This document shows, in pieces, positions 43,768 through 52,476 of a stretch of 64,000 nucleotides of DNA. How positions within the stretch are numbered: the first letter of the stretch is position 1; each line of letters opens with the position of its first letter. Where the stretch lies: NCBI RefSeq assembly GCF_000737595.1, contig NZ_CP006271.1, positions 2,508,070 to 2,572,069 on the forward strand, given 5' to 3'. The notes beneath the pieces are model-generated. The model searched no databases and was not told the origin of the DNA. It saw only the letters and a program-made list of their open reading frames with translations. Source of the stretch: Synechococcus sp. KORDI-52. Lineage in GTDB: Bacteria; Cyanobacteriota; Cyanobacteriia; PCC-6307; Cyanobiaceae. A program made the translations under genes and the position numbers.

Positions 43768-45195
43768 TTACGCCCCCAGAATGACGGCCGATTGCGGTCC
43801 AACCCGGCTATCGACAGTTCCCAAAGTCCAAACAATCGGACTGCCGGTTTCAACCGTCAACGGCACAAAGATGGTGCGACTGCGGTTGATCACGACCCGC
43901 AGGCCATCCGCAACTCCCTCAAGCACGTCAGCCCCTTGGGCTGACCAGCACAGACCCTCCCTGCGCAAGACCCCATGGGCACAGCGGAGTTCTGCGAGGG
44001 ATTGAATGAACGAGCGGAGATCAGCGGACCAGGGAACATCCCAGGGATAGGCCTCACGGCAGGCCGGTCCAGGACCGCTGGAGGGGCCCGGTTCAGGGCC
44101 ACCCGCCAGAGCAGCTTCGGTCCCGTAATAAACGCATGGTGCCCCCGGGTTGAGGAAGAGCAGCAGCAGGGCCAACTTCAGGGCCGCCAGGTCGTTGTTG
44201 AGGCTGTGAAGGGCCCGTGGCACGTCATGGCTGTCCAGCAGGTTCATCTGGGCCCTGTTCACCACTTCCCGGTAGGAACGCGTCGTTGTCGTCCAGATGG
44301 CCAATAGAGCCTCACCATCCAGGGGGTCGAGGGGGTAGTCGGAATTGCGGTAGTCCCGCCGCAACGCTTCAGCGGCGGCCCAACAAATGCTGCTCCAACC
44401 CAGCCGGTAATTCATCACGCCATCGAAGTGGTCCCCCTGTAGCCACGTGGTCGCATCCCCCCACACCTCTCCAACAATCCAAGCCTCCGTGTTGGTGGAT
44501 CGCACCATCTGCCGAAACTCCACCCAGAAGTCGGCCGGGACCTCGGCAGGAACGTCAAGACGCCAACCATCAATTCCCTGCTCGAGCCAGTGACGGCCCA
44601 CCGCCAACAGGTGCTCCCGAACCCCTGGATTGGCGTGGTTGAACTTGGGCAGATCCGGCAAGGCCCACCAGCCGTCGTAACCGCAGTCCTCGCCTGGGGC
44701 GGGATAGGGCTGCAGGGGCCAACGGTGCACATGGAACCAATCCCGGTAGGGCGAATCCGCACCGTTCTCCACCACGTGATGAAAGGCCCAAAAGCCGCGG
44801 CCGCAGTGGTTGAACACCCCATCCAGAACCAACTTCATGCCGCGCCGATGCACGGCATCGATCAGGTCCCTGAGTGCTGCATTGCCCCCCAGCAGGGGGT
44901 CCACCTCGAAGTAGTCGTAGGCGTGATAGCGATGGTTGGCGGCTGAACTGAAGATCGGCGTGAGATAGAGGCAGGTGATGCCCATGGCTTGAAGCCCATC
45001 GAGAGCATCGATGACGCCGTAGAGATCCCCGCCCTGGAATCCCTCCTCGCGAGGGTCCGCTCCCCAGGGCTTCAGGGCGAGATGGCGCTGCGCATCGACC
45101 CTCCCACTGCGGCGAAAACGATCAGGAAAAATCTGGTAAAGCACCGCATCCGCCACCCAGGCGGGGGGATCGCTAAACGGCGTGGTCGCTGCCAA
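43768..45195 (-). CDS. alpha-amylase family GH13 glycosidase
   Basis: A 475-residue cytoplasmic (beta/alpha)8 glycosidase. GH13 catalytic set: nucleophile Asp214 in GWRLDVPAE, acid/base Glu243 in AWIVGEVWG, and transition-state Asp324 in DSHDVPRAL; DGVFNHCG is region I. The opening WVADAVLYQIFPDRFRRSG is typical of neopullulanase, cyclomaltodextrinase and glucosidase-type members. A Pro/Gly/Ser-rich insertion lies near residue 360. Substrate could be maltodextrin, glycogen fragments or glucosylated osmolytes; it cannot be set from sequence. Divergent from glpK, with about 50 bp between starts. Confidence 0.88.
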   Translation of the reverse strand: MAATTPFSDPPAWVADAVLYQIFPDRFRRSGRVDAQRHLALKPWGADPREEGFQGGDLYGVIDALDGLQAMGITCLYLTPIFSSAANHRYHAYDYFEVDPLLGGNAALRDLIDAVHRRGMKLVLDGVFNHCGRGFWAFHHVVENGADSPYRDWFHVHRWPLQPYPAPGEDCGYDGWWALPDLPKFNHANPGVREHLLAVGRHWLEQGIDGWRLDVPAEVPADFWVEFRQMVRSTNTEAWIVGEVWGDATTWLQGDHFDGVMNYRLGWSSICWAAAEALRRDYRNSDYPLDPLDGEALLAIWTTTTRSYREVVNRAQMNLLDSHDVPRALHSLNNDLAALKLALLLLFLNPGAPCVYYGTEAALAGGPEPGPSSGPGPACREAYPWDVPWSADLRSFIQSLAELRCAHGVLRREGLCWSAQGADVLEGVADGLRVVINRSRTIFVPLTVETGSPIVWTLGTVDSRVGPQSAVILGA

Positions 45196-45246
45196 AGCCT
45201 TTGCAGTCAGCCATCTCCTGGCTAGCAGGAGAGAAAGACATTGGCC

Positions 45247-46752
45247 ATGGCTGAGCAGCCTCTTCTTCTGGCCCTCGATCAGGGCACCAGCAGCTCCAGA
45301 GCCGCGCTGTTCAGCAGCTCAGGGGATCTGGTGGTCAGCGCCAGTGCACCGCTGCCGATTTCCTACCCCGCCGATGGTTGGGTGGAACAGGACCCGATGA
45401 CGATCTGGACCAGCCAGCGGCAGGCCCTGGTGCAGCTCGATTCAAAGCTCAGCGACACACAGCGCAAGGCAGTGGTGAGCTGCGGCATCACCAACCAACG
45501 GGAAACCACCGTGCTCTGGCGCCGCAGCAATGGCCTCCCCTGTGGCCCGGCGCTCGTCTGGCAGGACGGTCGCACCGCCGACATCTGTGAGGCCTGGAAG
45601 CAGCAGGGACTGGGGCAGGAGTGGTGTCGGCGCACAGGCTTGCTGCTCGACCCCTACTTCAGTGCCAGCAAGATCCGCTGGATGCTTGATCACTACGCCG
45701 ACGCCCAAGCCGCCGCAGCCAGCGATGACCTCTGTTTCGGAACAGTGGAGAGCTGGCTGCTCTGGCACCTGACCGGCGGGCAGCGCCACGGCAGTGACAT
45801 GAGCAATGCCAGCCGAACGCTGCTGATGGACCTGGAGCAGCAGCGCTGGGTGGATGACTTCCGAGAGCCCACAGGGCTCCCCGCCAACGCTCTGCCCGAA
45901 CTACTGCCTTGCCGCGGTGAGTTCGGGCGCATAGCTTCAGACCTTCCCTTTGCCGGCTTGCCGATCCAGGCGATGCTCGGCGACCAACAGGCCGCCACCC
46001 TGGGCCAGCTGTGCCTGCAGCCCGGAGAAGGCAAGTGCACCTACGGCACGGGCGCTTTTCTGGTGATCAACACCGGCGACGTCATCCGCCATTCGGATGC
46101 GGGGCTGCTCAGCACCCTGGGCTGGACCGATGCCGCCGGAACGCCCAGCTTCTGCCTTGAGGGAAGTCTGTTCAACGCCGGCACCGTGATTCAGTGGCTG
46201 CGGGATGGGCTGCAGATCATTGATCAGGCTCCCCAGGTGAACGAACTGGCGCGTTCGGTGCCGGATTCGGGAGGGGTGATGCTCGTGCCCGCATTCACCG
46301 GCTGGGGAACACCGCACTGGGATCCCCAGGCGCGCGGCGTTCTGGTGGGCCTCACCCGTGACAGCGGACGCGGTCATATCGCCCGCGCAGCGCTGGAGGG
46401 AATCGCCATGTCGGTGGCGACGTTGGTGGAGCTTGCCGAGCAGGCCCTCGGAACCAGCCTGGGTGAACTGGCGGTGGATGGCGGCGCTGCGGCCTCGGAT
46501 CCTCTGCTGCAGGCACAGTCGGATTGCACCGGGCTGACGGTGCGGCGGCCCGCCAGCCTCGAGAGCACCGCCCGGGGGGTGGCGCTGTTCGCAGGCCTCC
46601 AGGCAGGAGTGATCAGCGACCTGGAGCAACTCGCGACCGCACGGAAGGACGGAGCGGAACTGTTCCACCCACAGATGGATGCATCCCAGCGCCACCGCTG
46701 GCGCACACGCTGGCAGGACGCCGTCTCCAGAAGCCTGGGGTGGCATGGCTGA
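45247..46752 (+). CDS. glpK: glycerol kinase
   Basis: Phosphorylates glycerol to sn-glycerol 3-phosphate with ATP. About 501 residues of the FGGY family: LALDQGTSSSRAALF (phosphate loop), CGITNQRETTVLW, ALVWQDGRT, GDQQAATLGQLCLQPGEGKC, and the glycerol-kinase signature GTGAFLVINTGD. ATG 45247 gives the standard start; a TTG two codons earlier is possible. It overlaps glpD by 8 bp, a clear operon. The pair would let the cell use glycerol released from osmolytes or taken from outside. Confidence 0.95.
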   Translation: MAEQPLLLALDQGTSSSRAALFSSSGDLVVSASAPLPISYPADGWVEQDPMTIWTSQRQALVQLDSKLSDTQRKAVVSCGITNQRETTVLWRRSNGLPCGPALVWQDGRTADICEAWKQQGLGQEWCRRTGLLLDPYFSASKIRWMLDHYADAQAAAASDDLCFGTVESWLLWHLTGGQRHGSDMSNASRTLLMDLEQQRWVDDFREPTGLPANALPELLPCRGEFGRIASDLPFAGLPIQAMLGDQQAATLGQLCLQPGEGKCTYGTGAFLVINTGDVIRHSDAGLLSTLGWTDAAGTPSFCLEGSLFNAGTVIQWLRDGLQIIDQAPQVNELARSVPDSGGVMLVPAFTGWGTPHWDPQARGVLVGLTRDSGRGHIARAALEGIAMSVATLVELAEQALGTSLGELAVDGGAAASDPLLQAQSDCTGLTVRRPASLESTARGVALFAGLQAGVISDLEQLATARKDGAELFHPQMDASQRHRWRTRWQDAVSRSLGWHG

Positions 46753-48322
46753 TCACCAGATGGACCTGCTGGTCATCGGCGCCGGTGCCAGCGGTGCCAG
46801 CGTGGCCTATGAGGCAACACGACGGGGACTGAGCGTGGCCCTGCTCGAGGCCGGAGACATCGGCGGTGGCACCAGTTGCCGCAGCACGAAGCTGCTCCAT
46901 GGCGGGGTGCGCTACCTGGAGCTGGCCTTTAAAACTCTGGACCTTGCCCAGCTGAGGCTGGTGCGGGAAGCCCTGCTCGAAAGGAGCCACTGGTTGGCCC
47001 AGGCGCCGTTCCTAGCCCAACGACTCGAGCTGGCCCTGCCCACACAACAGCTCTGGGAACAGGCCTATTACCGACTGGGGCTGGGGATGTATGACGCCCT
47101 GGCCGGTCAGCGAAGCATCGGCCACAGCCGACTGCTGTCCAAGCGGCAGATGCGTCAGGCCCTGCCTCTTCTGAAGGTGTGTCAGGGCGGCGTGGCCTAC
47201 AGCGACGGGCAATTTGACGATGCACGCCTCAACCTGCTGTTGGCCCTCACCGCCGAGCAACAGGGGGCAACCCTGCGCACCCGTTGCCGGGTGGTGGAGC
47301 TGGACACCGACGGCACGGGCCAACTCAAGGCCGCCATCAGTGAATCCGCCACGGGCCAACGGGAACGCTGGTGCGCCTCGGCGTTTGTGAATGCCACGGG
47401 CATCCGGGCGGATGAGATCCGCCAGATGGCGGAGGCTGATGCCCCTCCTCGGATGCTCACCAGCCGTGGGGCGCACATCGTGCTGGAGCAGAACCTCTGC
47501 CCGGAGGGCCTTGGGCTTCTGGTGCCGTCCACCGCGGATGGACGCGTGCTGTTCATGCTCCCCTTCCACGGCCGCACCCTGGTGGGGACCACGGATGAAC
47601 CCTGCACCAAGGAGAACGCCACATCCCCCTCTCCCGAGGAGGAGGCCTACCTGCTCAACTACGTACGGGGCTGGTTTCCCCAGCTCAAGCACCCCAAGGT
47701 GAGCAGCCGATGGGCGGGGGGGCGCCCACTGCTGAAGCCCGCAGACCAGGACATGGACAGCAGCCGTGTGGTGCGGGAGCACGAGGTGGAAACCCTGGCC
47801 TGCGGTCTGGTGAGCGTGATGGGGGGCAAGTGGACCACCTGCCGGCCGATGGCCGCAGACACCCTGGACGCGGTGGAACGCCAGCTCGGCCGGGCGCTGC
47901 CTACCCCTGAACCGATGCCACTGCGCGGGGCAGCGGAGTCGTTGCAGGCAACCCTGGACGGCCTTCAACGCCAGAAACACCAACTCGAGGCCCTGCTCCC
48001 CGATACCGCTCTACGGACCGCGCAGGTCGCCCATCTCCAAAGCACCTATGGATTGGACGGCTTGGCCTTGATCGAACGTGCCGAGCCCAGCCGACGCGAG
48101 CCCATCAGCCCAGTGATTCCCCTCTGCGGCGCAGAGCTGGACCACGCCATTCAACGGGAACATGCGCGCAGCAGCAGCGATGTGCTGGCCCGCCGCTGCC
48201 GTCTGGCCATGGTGGACCTGGACGATGCCGAACGGCTCAGGCCCCAGGTGGAAGCCCTGCTGGATCAAGCCGGCGTAGCGGCAGGCTCCACTTCACCGAT
48301 CAACCACCAGTTGAATCCGTAG
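46745..48322 (+). CDS. glpD: FAD-dependent glycerol-3-phosphate dehydrogenase
   Basis: Oxidises sn-glycerol 3-phosphate to dihydroxyacetone phosphate, passing electrons to the quinone pool; a peripheral membrane flavoprotein. 525 residues from ATG 46745. The FAD-binding Rossmann motif is LVIGAGASGASVAYEATRRG, followed by GTSCRSTKLLHGGVRYLE, the family signature. A C-terminal helical domain (about 400-525) is present. It overlaps glpK by 8 bp. Its 3' end overlaps the opposing GH13 gene by 58 bp, an unusually long convergent overlap. Confidence 0.94.
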   Translation: MADHQMDLLVIGAGASGASVAYEATRRGLSVALLEAGDIGGGTSCRSTKLLHGGVRYLELAFKTLDLAQLRLVREALLERSHWLAQAPFLAQRLELALPTQQLWEQAYYRLGLGMYDALAGQRSIGHSRLLSKRQMRQALPLLKVCQGGVAYSDGQFDDARLNLLLALTAEQQGATLRTRCRVVELDTDGTGQLKAAISESATGQRERWCASAFVNATGIRADEIRQMAEADAPPRMLTSRGAHIVLEQNLCPEGLGLLVPSTADGRVLFMLPFHGRTLVGTTDEPCTKENATSPSPEEEAYLLNYVRGWFPQLKHPKVSSRWAGGRPLLKPADQDMDSSRVVREHEVETLACGLVSVMGGKWTTCRPMAADTLDAVERQLGRALPTPEPMPLRGAAESLQATLDGLQRQKHQLEALLPDTALRTAQVAHLQSTYGLDGLALIERAEPSRREPISPVIPLCGAELDHAIQREHARSSSDVLARRCRLAMVDLDDAERLRPQVEALLDQAGVAAGSTSPINHQLNP

Positions 48323-49926
48323 GGCGGAAGATTCACGAACCACTCCGCTGCGGCGGGCGGGAACTCACAGCCCCACATCACCTCACGGGTGCGCTCACCG
48401 GCCCACTCCGACAGATCCAGACTGAGGGACGCCCCTGCCGCAGTGACATTGGCGGCCACCAGCACCGTCATCGCCTCGGTGCAGCGGAGGTACACCAACA
48501 CTCCGGGGTGGGGACTGTGGAGCAGGCGGAAGCTTCCATGCCGCAAGGCTGGCAGCAGCCGGCGACAGGTGAGCATGCGCCGGTGCCAGTTCAGCAGCGA
48601 CCCCGGCAGCTGCTTCTGCACCTCCACGTTCACCACGCGGTAGTCGTAGCCGGGAGCGGTGATCGGTGGCAGCACCAACAACGGGTCGGGAGCGGTCGAG
48701 AAGCCACCGTTGCGGGCCGGCGTCCAGGCCATCGGCGTGCGATTTGGATCACGGTCCCGCAGACCGGGCCAGTCGCCCATGCCCAGTTCATCGCCGTAGT
48801 ACAGGCAGGGCATCCCCGGAAGGCTGTAAAGGAGACCGTGCAGCAACCGGTTGGAGCGTGGATCGCCATTCAGAAGCGGGGCCAGACGTCGGTTGATGCC
48901 CCAGTTCAACCAGTGCCCCTGCCCCTGGGGCAGGCCCACCCGGATGGTCTGAATCACCTCATCGCTGATGAGATGGCCATCCCCCAACCAGAGTTCATCG
49001 TGATTACGCAGGGGCAGGGCCCAGCGGGGACCATGGACCGCCTGCTCGGCCTGCATCAGGCACTCCCCGAGCTGTTGGGTGCGGCCACTGGCAATGGCCG
49101 CGAACAGATGGGCGGTGAGCACGAAGTTGAACGCTCCATGCAATTCGTCATCCGCCAGGTAAGGAGCGGCCTCCTCCACCGGCTGAATCGCCTCTCCCAG
49201 CAAGAGCACATCACGACCATGGGCGTCCACCCGCTCCCGCAATCGCTTGAGGAAGGCGTGGGTCTCCGGCAACCCCTCGCAGCGGGTGCCCTCTGACTCG
49301 AACAAGAACGGAACCGCATCCAGACGGAACCCGTCCACGCCGCGATCCAACCAGAAGTCGACCACCTCCAGCATCGTGTCCTGCACCCATGGGTTCTCGT
49401 AATTGAGATCAGGCTGATGACGCAGGAAACGGTGCAGGTAGTACTGCTCGGCAACCGGATCCCACTCCCAGTTCGAAGCCTCGAAATGTCGGAACAGAAC
49501 GGGTGCCTCGGCGTAGCGCTTGGGGTCGTCGCTCCAGACGTAAACATCCCGTTCAGGACTGCCCTTGGGAGCCCAGCGGGCCCGCTGGAACCAGGGATGC
49601 AGGTCACTGGTGTGGTTCAGCACCAGGTCCAAAATCACCCGCATTCCCTGGCTGTGGGCAGCCGTGAGGAACCGATGAAAGGAAGCGAGATCCCCCAGAT
49701 CCGGATGGATGCCAGTGAAATCAGTGATGTCGTAGCCCCCGTCCCGCAGGGGGGAGGGATACATCGGGGTCAACCAGAGGGTGTTGATCCCCAGCCAGCG
49801 CAGATAAGGCAACCGCGCTGCGAGCCCCTTGAAATCACCGGTGCCATCGCCGTTCCCATCGGAATAACTGCGAACGATCAACTGGTAGATGACCGTCCCT
49901 GACCACCACGGAAGCGCTGGGGTCAT
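48265..49926 (-). CDS. GH13 enzyme, trehalose synthase (TreS)-like
   Basis: A 553-residue GH13 enzyme most like TreS, which converts maltose and trehalose into each other. TreS-like blocks: GTGDFKGLAARLPYLRWLG, TPMYPSPLRDGGYDITDF, LVLNHTSDLHPWFQRAR, SPERDVYVWSDDP and SNWEWDPVAEQYYLHRF. Catalytic residues are Asp203 (GFRLDAVPF), Glu245 (LLLGEAIQP) and Asp310 (RNHDELWL). No maltokinase domain is fused. GH13 enzymes in cyanobacteria may act on other glucosides too. Convergent overlap with glpD (58 bp) and divergent from the ALDH gene. Confidence 0.82.
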   Translation of the reverse strand: MTPALPWWSGTVIYQLIVRSYSDGNGDGTGDFKGLAARLPYLRWLGINTLWLTPMYPSPLRDGGYDITDFTGIHPDLGDLASFHRFLTAAHSQGMRVILDLVLNHTSDLHPWFQRARWAPKGSPERDVYVWSDDPKRYAEAPVLFRHFEASNWEWDPVAEQYYLHRFLRHQPDLNYENPWVQDTMLEVVDFWLDRGVDGFRLDAVPFLFESEGTRCEGLPETHAFLKRLRERVDAHGRDVLLLGEAIQPVEEAAPYLADDELHGAFNFVLTAHLFAAIASGRTQQLGECLMQAEQAVHGPRWALPLRNHDELWLGDGHLISDEVIQTIRVGLPQGQGHWLNWGINRRLAPLLNGDPRSNRLLHGLLYSLPGMPCLYYGDELGMGDWPGLRDRDPNRTPMAWTPARNGGFSTAPDPLLVLPPITAPGYDYRVVNVEVQKQLPGSLLNWHRRMLTCRRLLPALRHGSFRLLHSPHPGVLVYLRCTEAMTVLVAANVTAAGASLSLDLSEWAGERTREVMWGCEFPPAAAEWFVNLPPYGFNWWLIGEVEPAATPA

Positions 49927-49980
49927 CCCCCGGTTGCAGATTCACCACTGCTAGACCCGACCGGCGCGATCGTCAGCCCC

Positions 49981-51360
49981 GTGGCCCTCACCCCTACGCA
50001 ACTGAGCCGAATGCAGGAGCTCGTCGGAGCTGGGCTGACCCGTCCCCTGGCCTGGCGCCGAGAGCAATTGCAACGGTTCTCAGCCCTGGTGGAGGACCAT
50101 GAATCGGAGGTGCTCGAGGCCCTCGCCAAAGACCTCGGGAAACCACCCACCGAAGCTTTTTTCGAGCTGGTCGCCCTGCGACAGGAGATCAAAATCACCA
50201 GCCGGCAACTGGAGCGGTGGATGCGTCCACGCCACGTTGCTGTGCCCCTTTCCATGCGCCCCGGCCAGGCAAAAGTTGTGCCGGAGCCACTGGGGTGTGT
50301 TCTGGTGATCGGTCCCTGGAACTATCCCTTCCAACTCACGCTGCGGCCTTTGATCAGTGCCCTGGCCGCTGGCAACACCGCCGTGCTCAAGCCTTCGGAA
50401 CACGCCAGCGCCATCGCAGATCTGATCGCGCGACTGATCCCTGAGCACTTTGAGCCTGACGTGGTGCAGGTGGTCCAGGGGGATGGAGGCGTAGCAGCAG
50501 ACCTGGTGGCCATGCCCTTCGACCACATCTTTTTCACCGGTGGCGGCAGCATCGGACGGAAGGTGCTGGAGGGGGCCGCTGCACACCTCACACCGGTGAC
50601 CTTGGAATTGGGGGGCAAGAGCCCAGCCATCGTTCTTGAAGGGGCCGACCTCAAAGTGGGGGCGCGACGCTTGATCTGGGGCAAAGGGATCAATGCAGGG
50701 CAGACCTGCATCGCTCCAGACCATCTGCTGGTGCAACCCACGCTGCATGCACCGCTGCTGAAGGCGATGGAGGAGGCCCGAACCGAGATGTATGGCGCCG
50801 ACCCCCTCAGCTCGAAGCAGTTAGGGCAGATCATCAATGAACTTCAGTTCAATCGGCTGGAGCAACTGCTGGAAACCGCCAGAGCGGATGGACGCATCCT
50901 GATCGGAGGCGAAATCAGCCGGGAACAGCGGCGCATCGCCCCCACCGTGATCCGCGTGGATGACCGCAATGATCCTCTGATGGCGGAGGAACTGTTCGGC
51001 CCGCTCCTGCCTGTGCTGGTGCTCGATAACCTCACCAGAACCCTTCAGGAGATCCGCCGAGGCCCCAAACCGTTGGCGCTGTATCTCTTCGGGGGGAATG
51101 AGGCCCAGCAACAGCAGGTGCTCGTCACCACGAGCTCAGGCGGGGTCTGCATCAACGATGTCCTGATGCAGGCCGGCGTGCCCCAGCTGCCCTTCGGCGG
51201 CGTCGGCGCCAGCGGGATGGGCAGCTACCACGGCAAAAGCGGCTTCGACACGTTCAGCCATTGCAAGGCGGTGCTCAAGCGCCCCTTCCGATTTGATTTC
51301 AAGCTGCGTTACCCGCCATACAAGGTGGATCTCAACCTGCTGAGGCGGCTGGCGGGGTAA
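49981..51360 (+). CDS. aldehyde dehydrogenase, NAD(P)-dependent
   Basis: Oxidises aldehydes to carboxylic acids. A 459-residue ALDH of the short, class-3-like type. Catalytic Cys243 lies in GKGINAGQTCIAPDHLL and general base Glu209 in LELGGKSPAIV; cofactor-binding GPWNYPFQLTLRPLISALAAGNTAVLK is split by domain. The C-terminal end YPPYKVDLNLLRRLAG is mildly hydrophobic and could touch membranes, as in fatty-aldehyde dehydrogenases; cyanobacterial relatives oxidise fatty aldehydes. GTG start. 54 bp from the divergent TreS-like gene. Confidence 0.88.
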   Translation: MALTPTQLSRMQELVGAGLTRPLAWRREQLQRFSALVEDHESEVLEALAKDLGKPPTEAFFELVALRQEIKITSRQLERWMRPRHVAVPLSMRPGQAKVVPEPLGCVLVIGPWNYPFQLTLRPLISALAAGNTAVLKPSEHASAIADLIARLIPEHFEPDVVQVVQGDGGVAADLVAMPFDHIFFTGGGSIGRKVLEGAAAHLTPVTLELGGKSPAIVLEGADLKVGARRLIWGKGINAGQTCIAPDHLLVQPTLHAPLLKAMEEARTEMYGADPLSSKQLGQIINELQFNRLEQLLETARADGRILIGGEISREQRRIAPTVIRVDDRNDPLMAEELFGPLLPVLVLDNLTRTLQEIRRGPKPLALYLFGGNEAQQQQVLVTTSSGGVCINDVLMQAGVPQLPFGGVGASGMGSYHGKSGFDTFSHCKAVLKRPFRFDFKLRYPPYKVDLNLLRRLAG

Positions 51361-51459
51361 GGCGCGCGCATCACCAGCACATCCCTTCTGCAGCAAGTGC
51401 TCTGGAGGGCTGGCGCTTTGCGTCAGGCACCGTATCTTGCGGGCATCTGCCGGAGACGA

Positions 51460-52470
51460 ATGCGCCATAGCGCTCTTGCCGCACTGCTGCTGACGGCCTG
51501 GTTCCCCCTGTCAGCCACGGCTGCGTCTGTAACGGTGCGATCCGGCGAAACGCTTTCGGATATCGCCGACCGCTACGGGGTGAGTGTCGGCACCTTGATG
51601 CGGATGAATGGAATCCGCAACCCGAACCATGTCGAAGCAGGAAGCCACTTGCAAGTGCCAGGTCCCACCGTGACAGCTGGCTCAGGTCGGCATCGGGTCA
51701 AGAGCGGTGAGACGCTCAGCAGCATTGCCAGCAAGTACCGGGTCAGCGGTCGCGATCTGATGGCTCTCAACAACCTGCGCAATGCCAACCACGTGGAGGT
51801 CGGACAGACCCTCCGCCTCCCGAGTAACGCAGTCATGCCGCGTCCGGCCTTCAAGCCGGTAGCCGTAACCCCGATCCCGGGCGCTACGGAGCACACCGTC
51901 GCCAAAGGACAGACCCTCACGCAGATCGCCAAGGCCTACAAACTTCCGGTGGCCAGCCTGATCAGCATCAATGAGCTGAGCGACCCGAACAAGGTGGAGG
52001 TGGGCACGCGCCTCTATCTGACCGACCCCTCCTTCCAGGCACCCATCACCGCCCGAGCGCAGCCGGCACAAACGAAGCCGGTGGCTTCCGCCAGCACAGC
52101 TGTTGTCACGGCGAAGCCAACGGTTCAAGCCAAGGCCAAGGCAGTGCAAACGAAACCGGTTCAGGCCAAAAAACCGGTGGTCAAGGCCAAGCCGGTTGAG
52201 GCCGCCAAGCCCAAGCAGACCCTGGCCAAATCGGCTGACTGGCGCACCTATGGGCCGCTCCAGGTGGACTGGGGCAACTGGCAAGCCATGGGTGGCAGTC
52301 AAGTGGTGCCCACCCTCAATGCCCAGGGACAGGCTCTTTACCTGGCTGTGAACTGTTCCGCCAACAAGATCAATGCCACCGGTGCCGATGGGAGCTGGAA
52401 AACCTGGGAAGCCCCGAAGAACCGCTTCGAAAAAGACCTGGTGAAGGACCGTTGTCAGATCAAGGCCTGA
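51460..52470 (+). CDS. exported LysM-repeat protein
   Basis: Binds peptidoglycan. From ATG 51460 there is a signal peptide (about 1-23, LAALLLTAWFPLSATAA) and then three LysM domains near residues 25-68, 79-122 and 145-188, each with the SGETL..IA..Y pattern. A long Lys/Pro/Val/Ala-rich linker (about 200-265) follows. The C-terminal domain (about 265-336) contains DWRTYGPLQVDWGNWQ and two Cys (AVNCSANK, KDRCQIK). No peptidase motif is seen. It is convergent with the RecQ gene, 6 bp apart. Confidence 0.85.
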   Translation: MRHSALAALLLTAWFPLSATAASVTVRSGETLSDIADRYGVSVGTLMRMNGIRNPNHVEAGSHLQVPGPTVTAGSGRHRVKSGETLSSIASKYRVSGRDLMALNNLRNANHVEVGQTLRLPSNAVMPRPAFKPVAVTPIPGATEHTVAKGQTLTQIAKAYKLPVASLISINELSDPNKVEVGTRLYLTDPSFQAPITARAQPAQTKPVASASTAVVTAKPTVQAKAKAVQTKPVQAKKPVVKAKPVEAAKPKQTLAKSADWRTYGPLQVDWGNWQAMGGSQVVPTLNAQGQALYLAVNCSANKINATGADGSWKTWEAPKNRFEKDLVKDRCQIKA

Positions 52471-52476
52471 TCTGAA

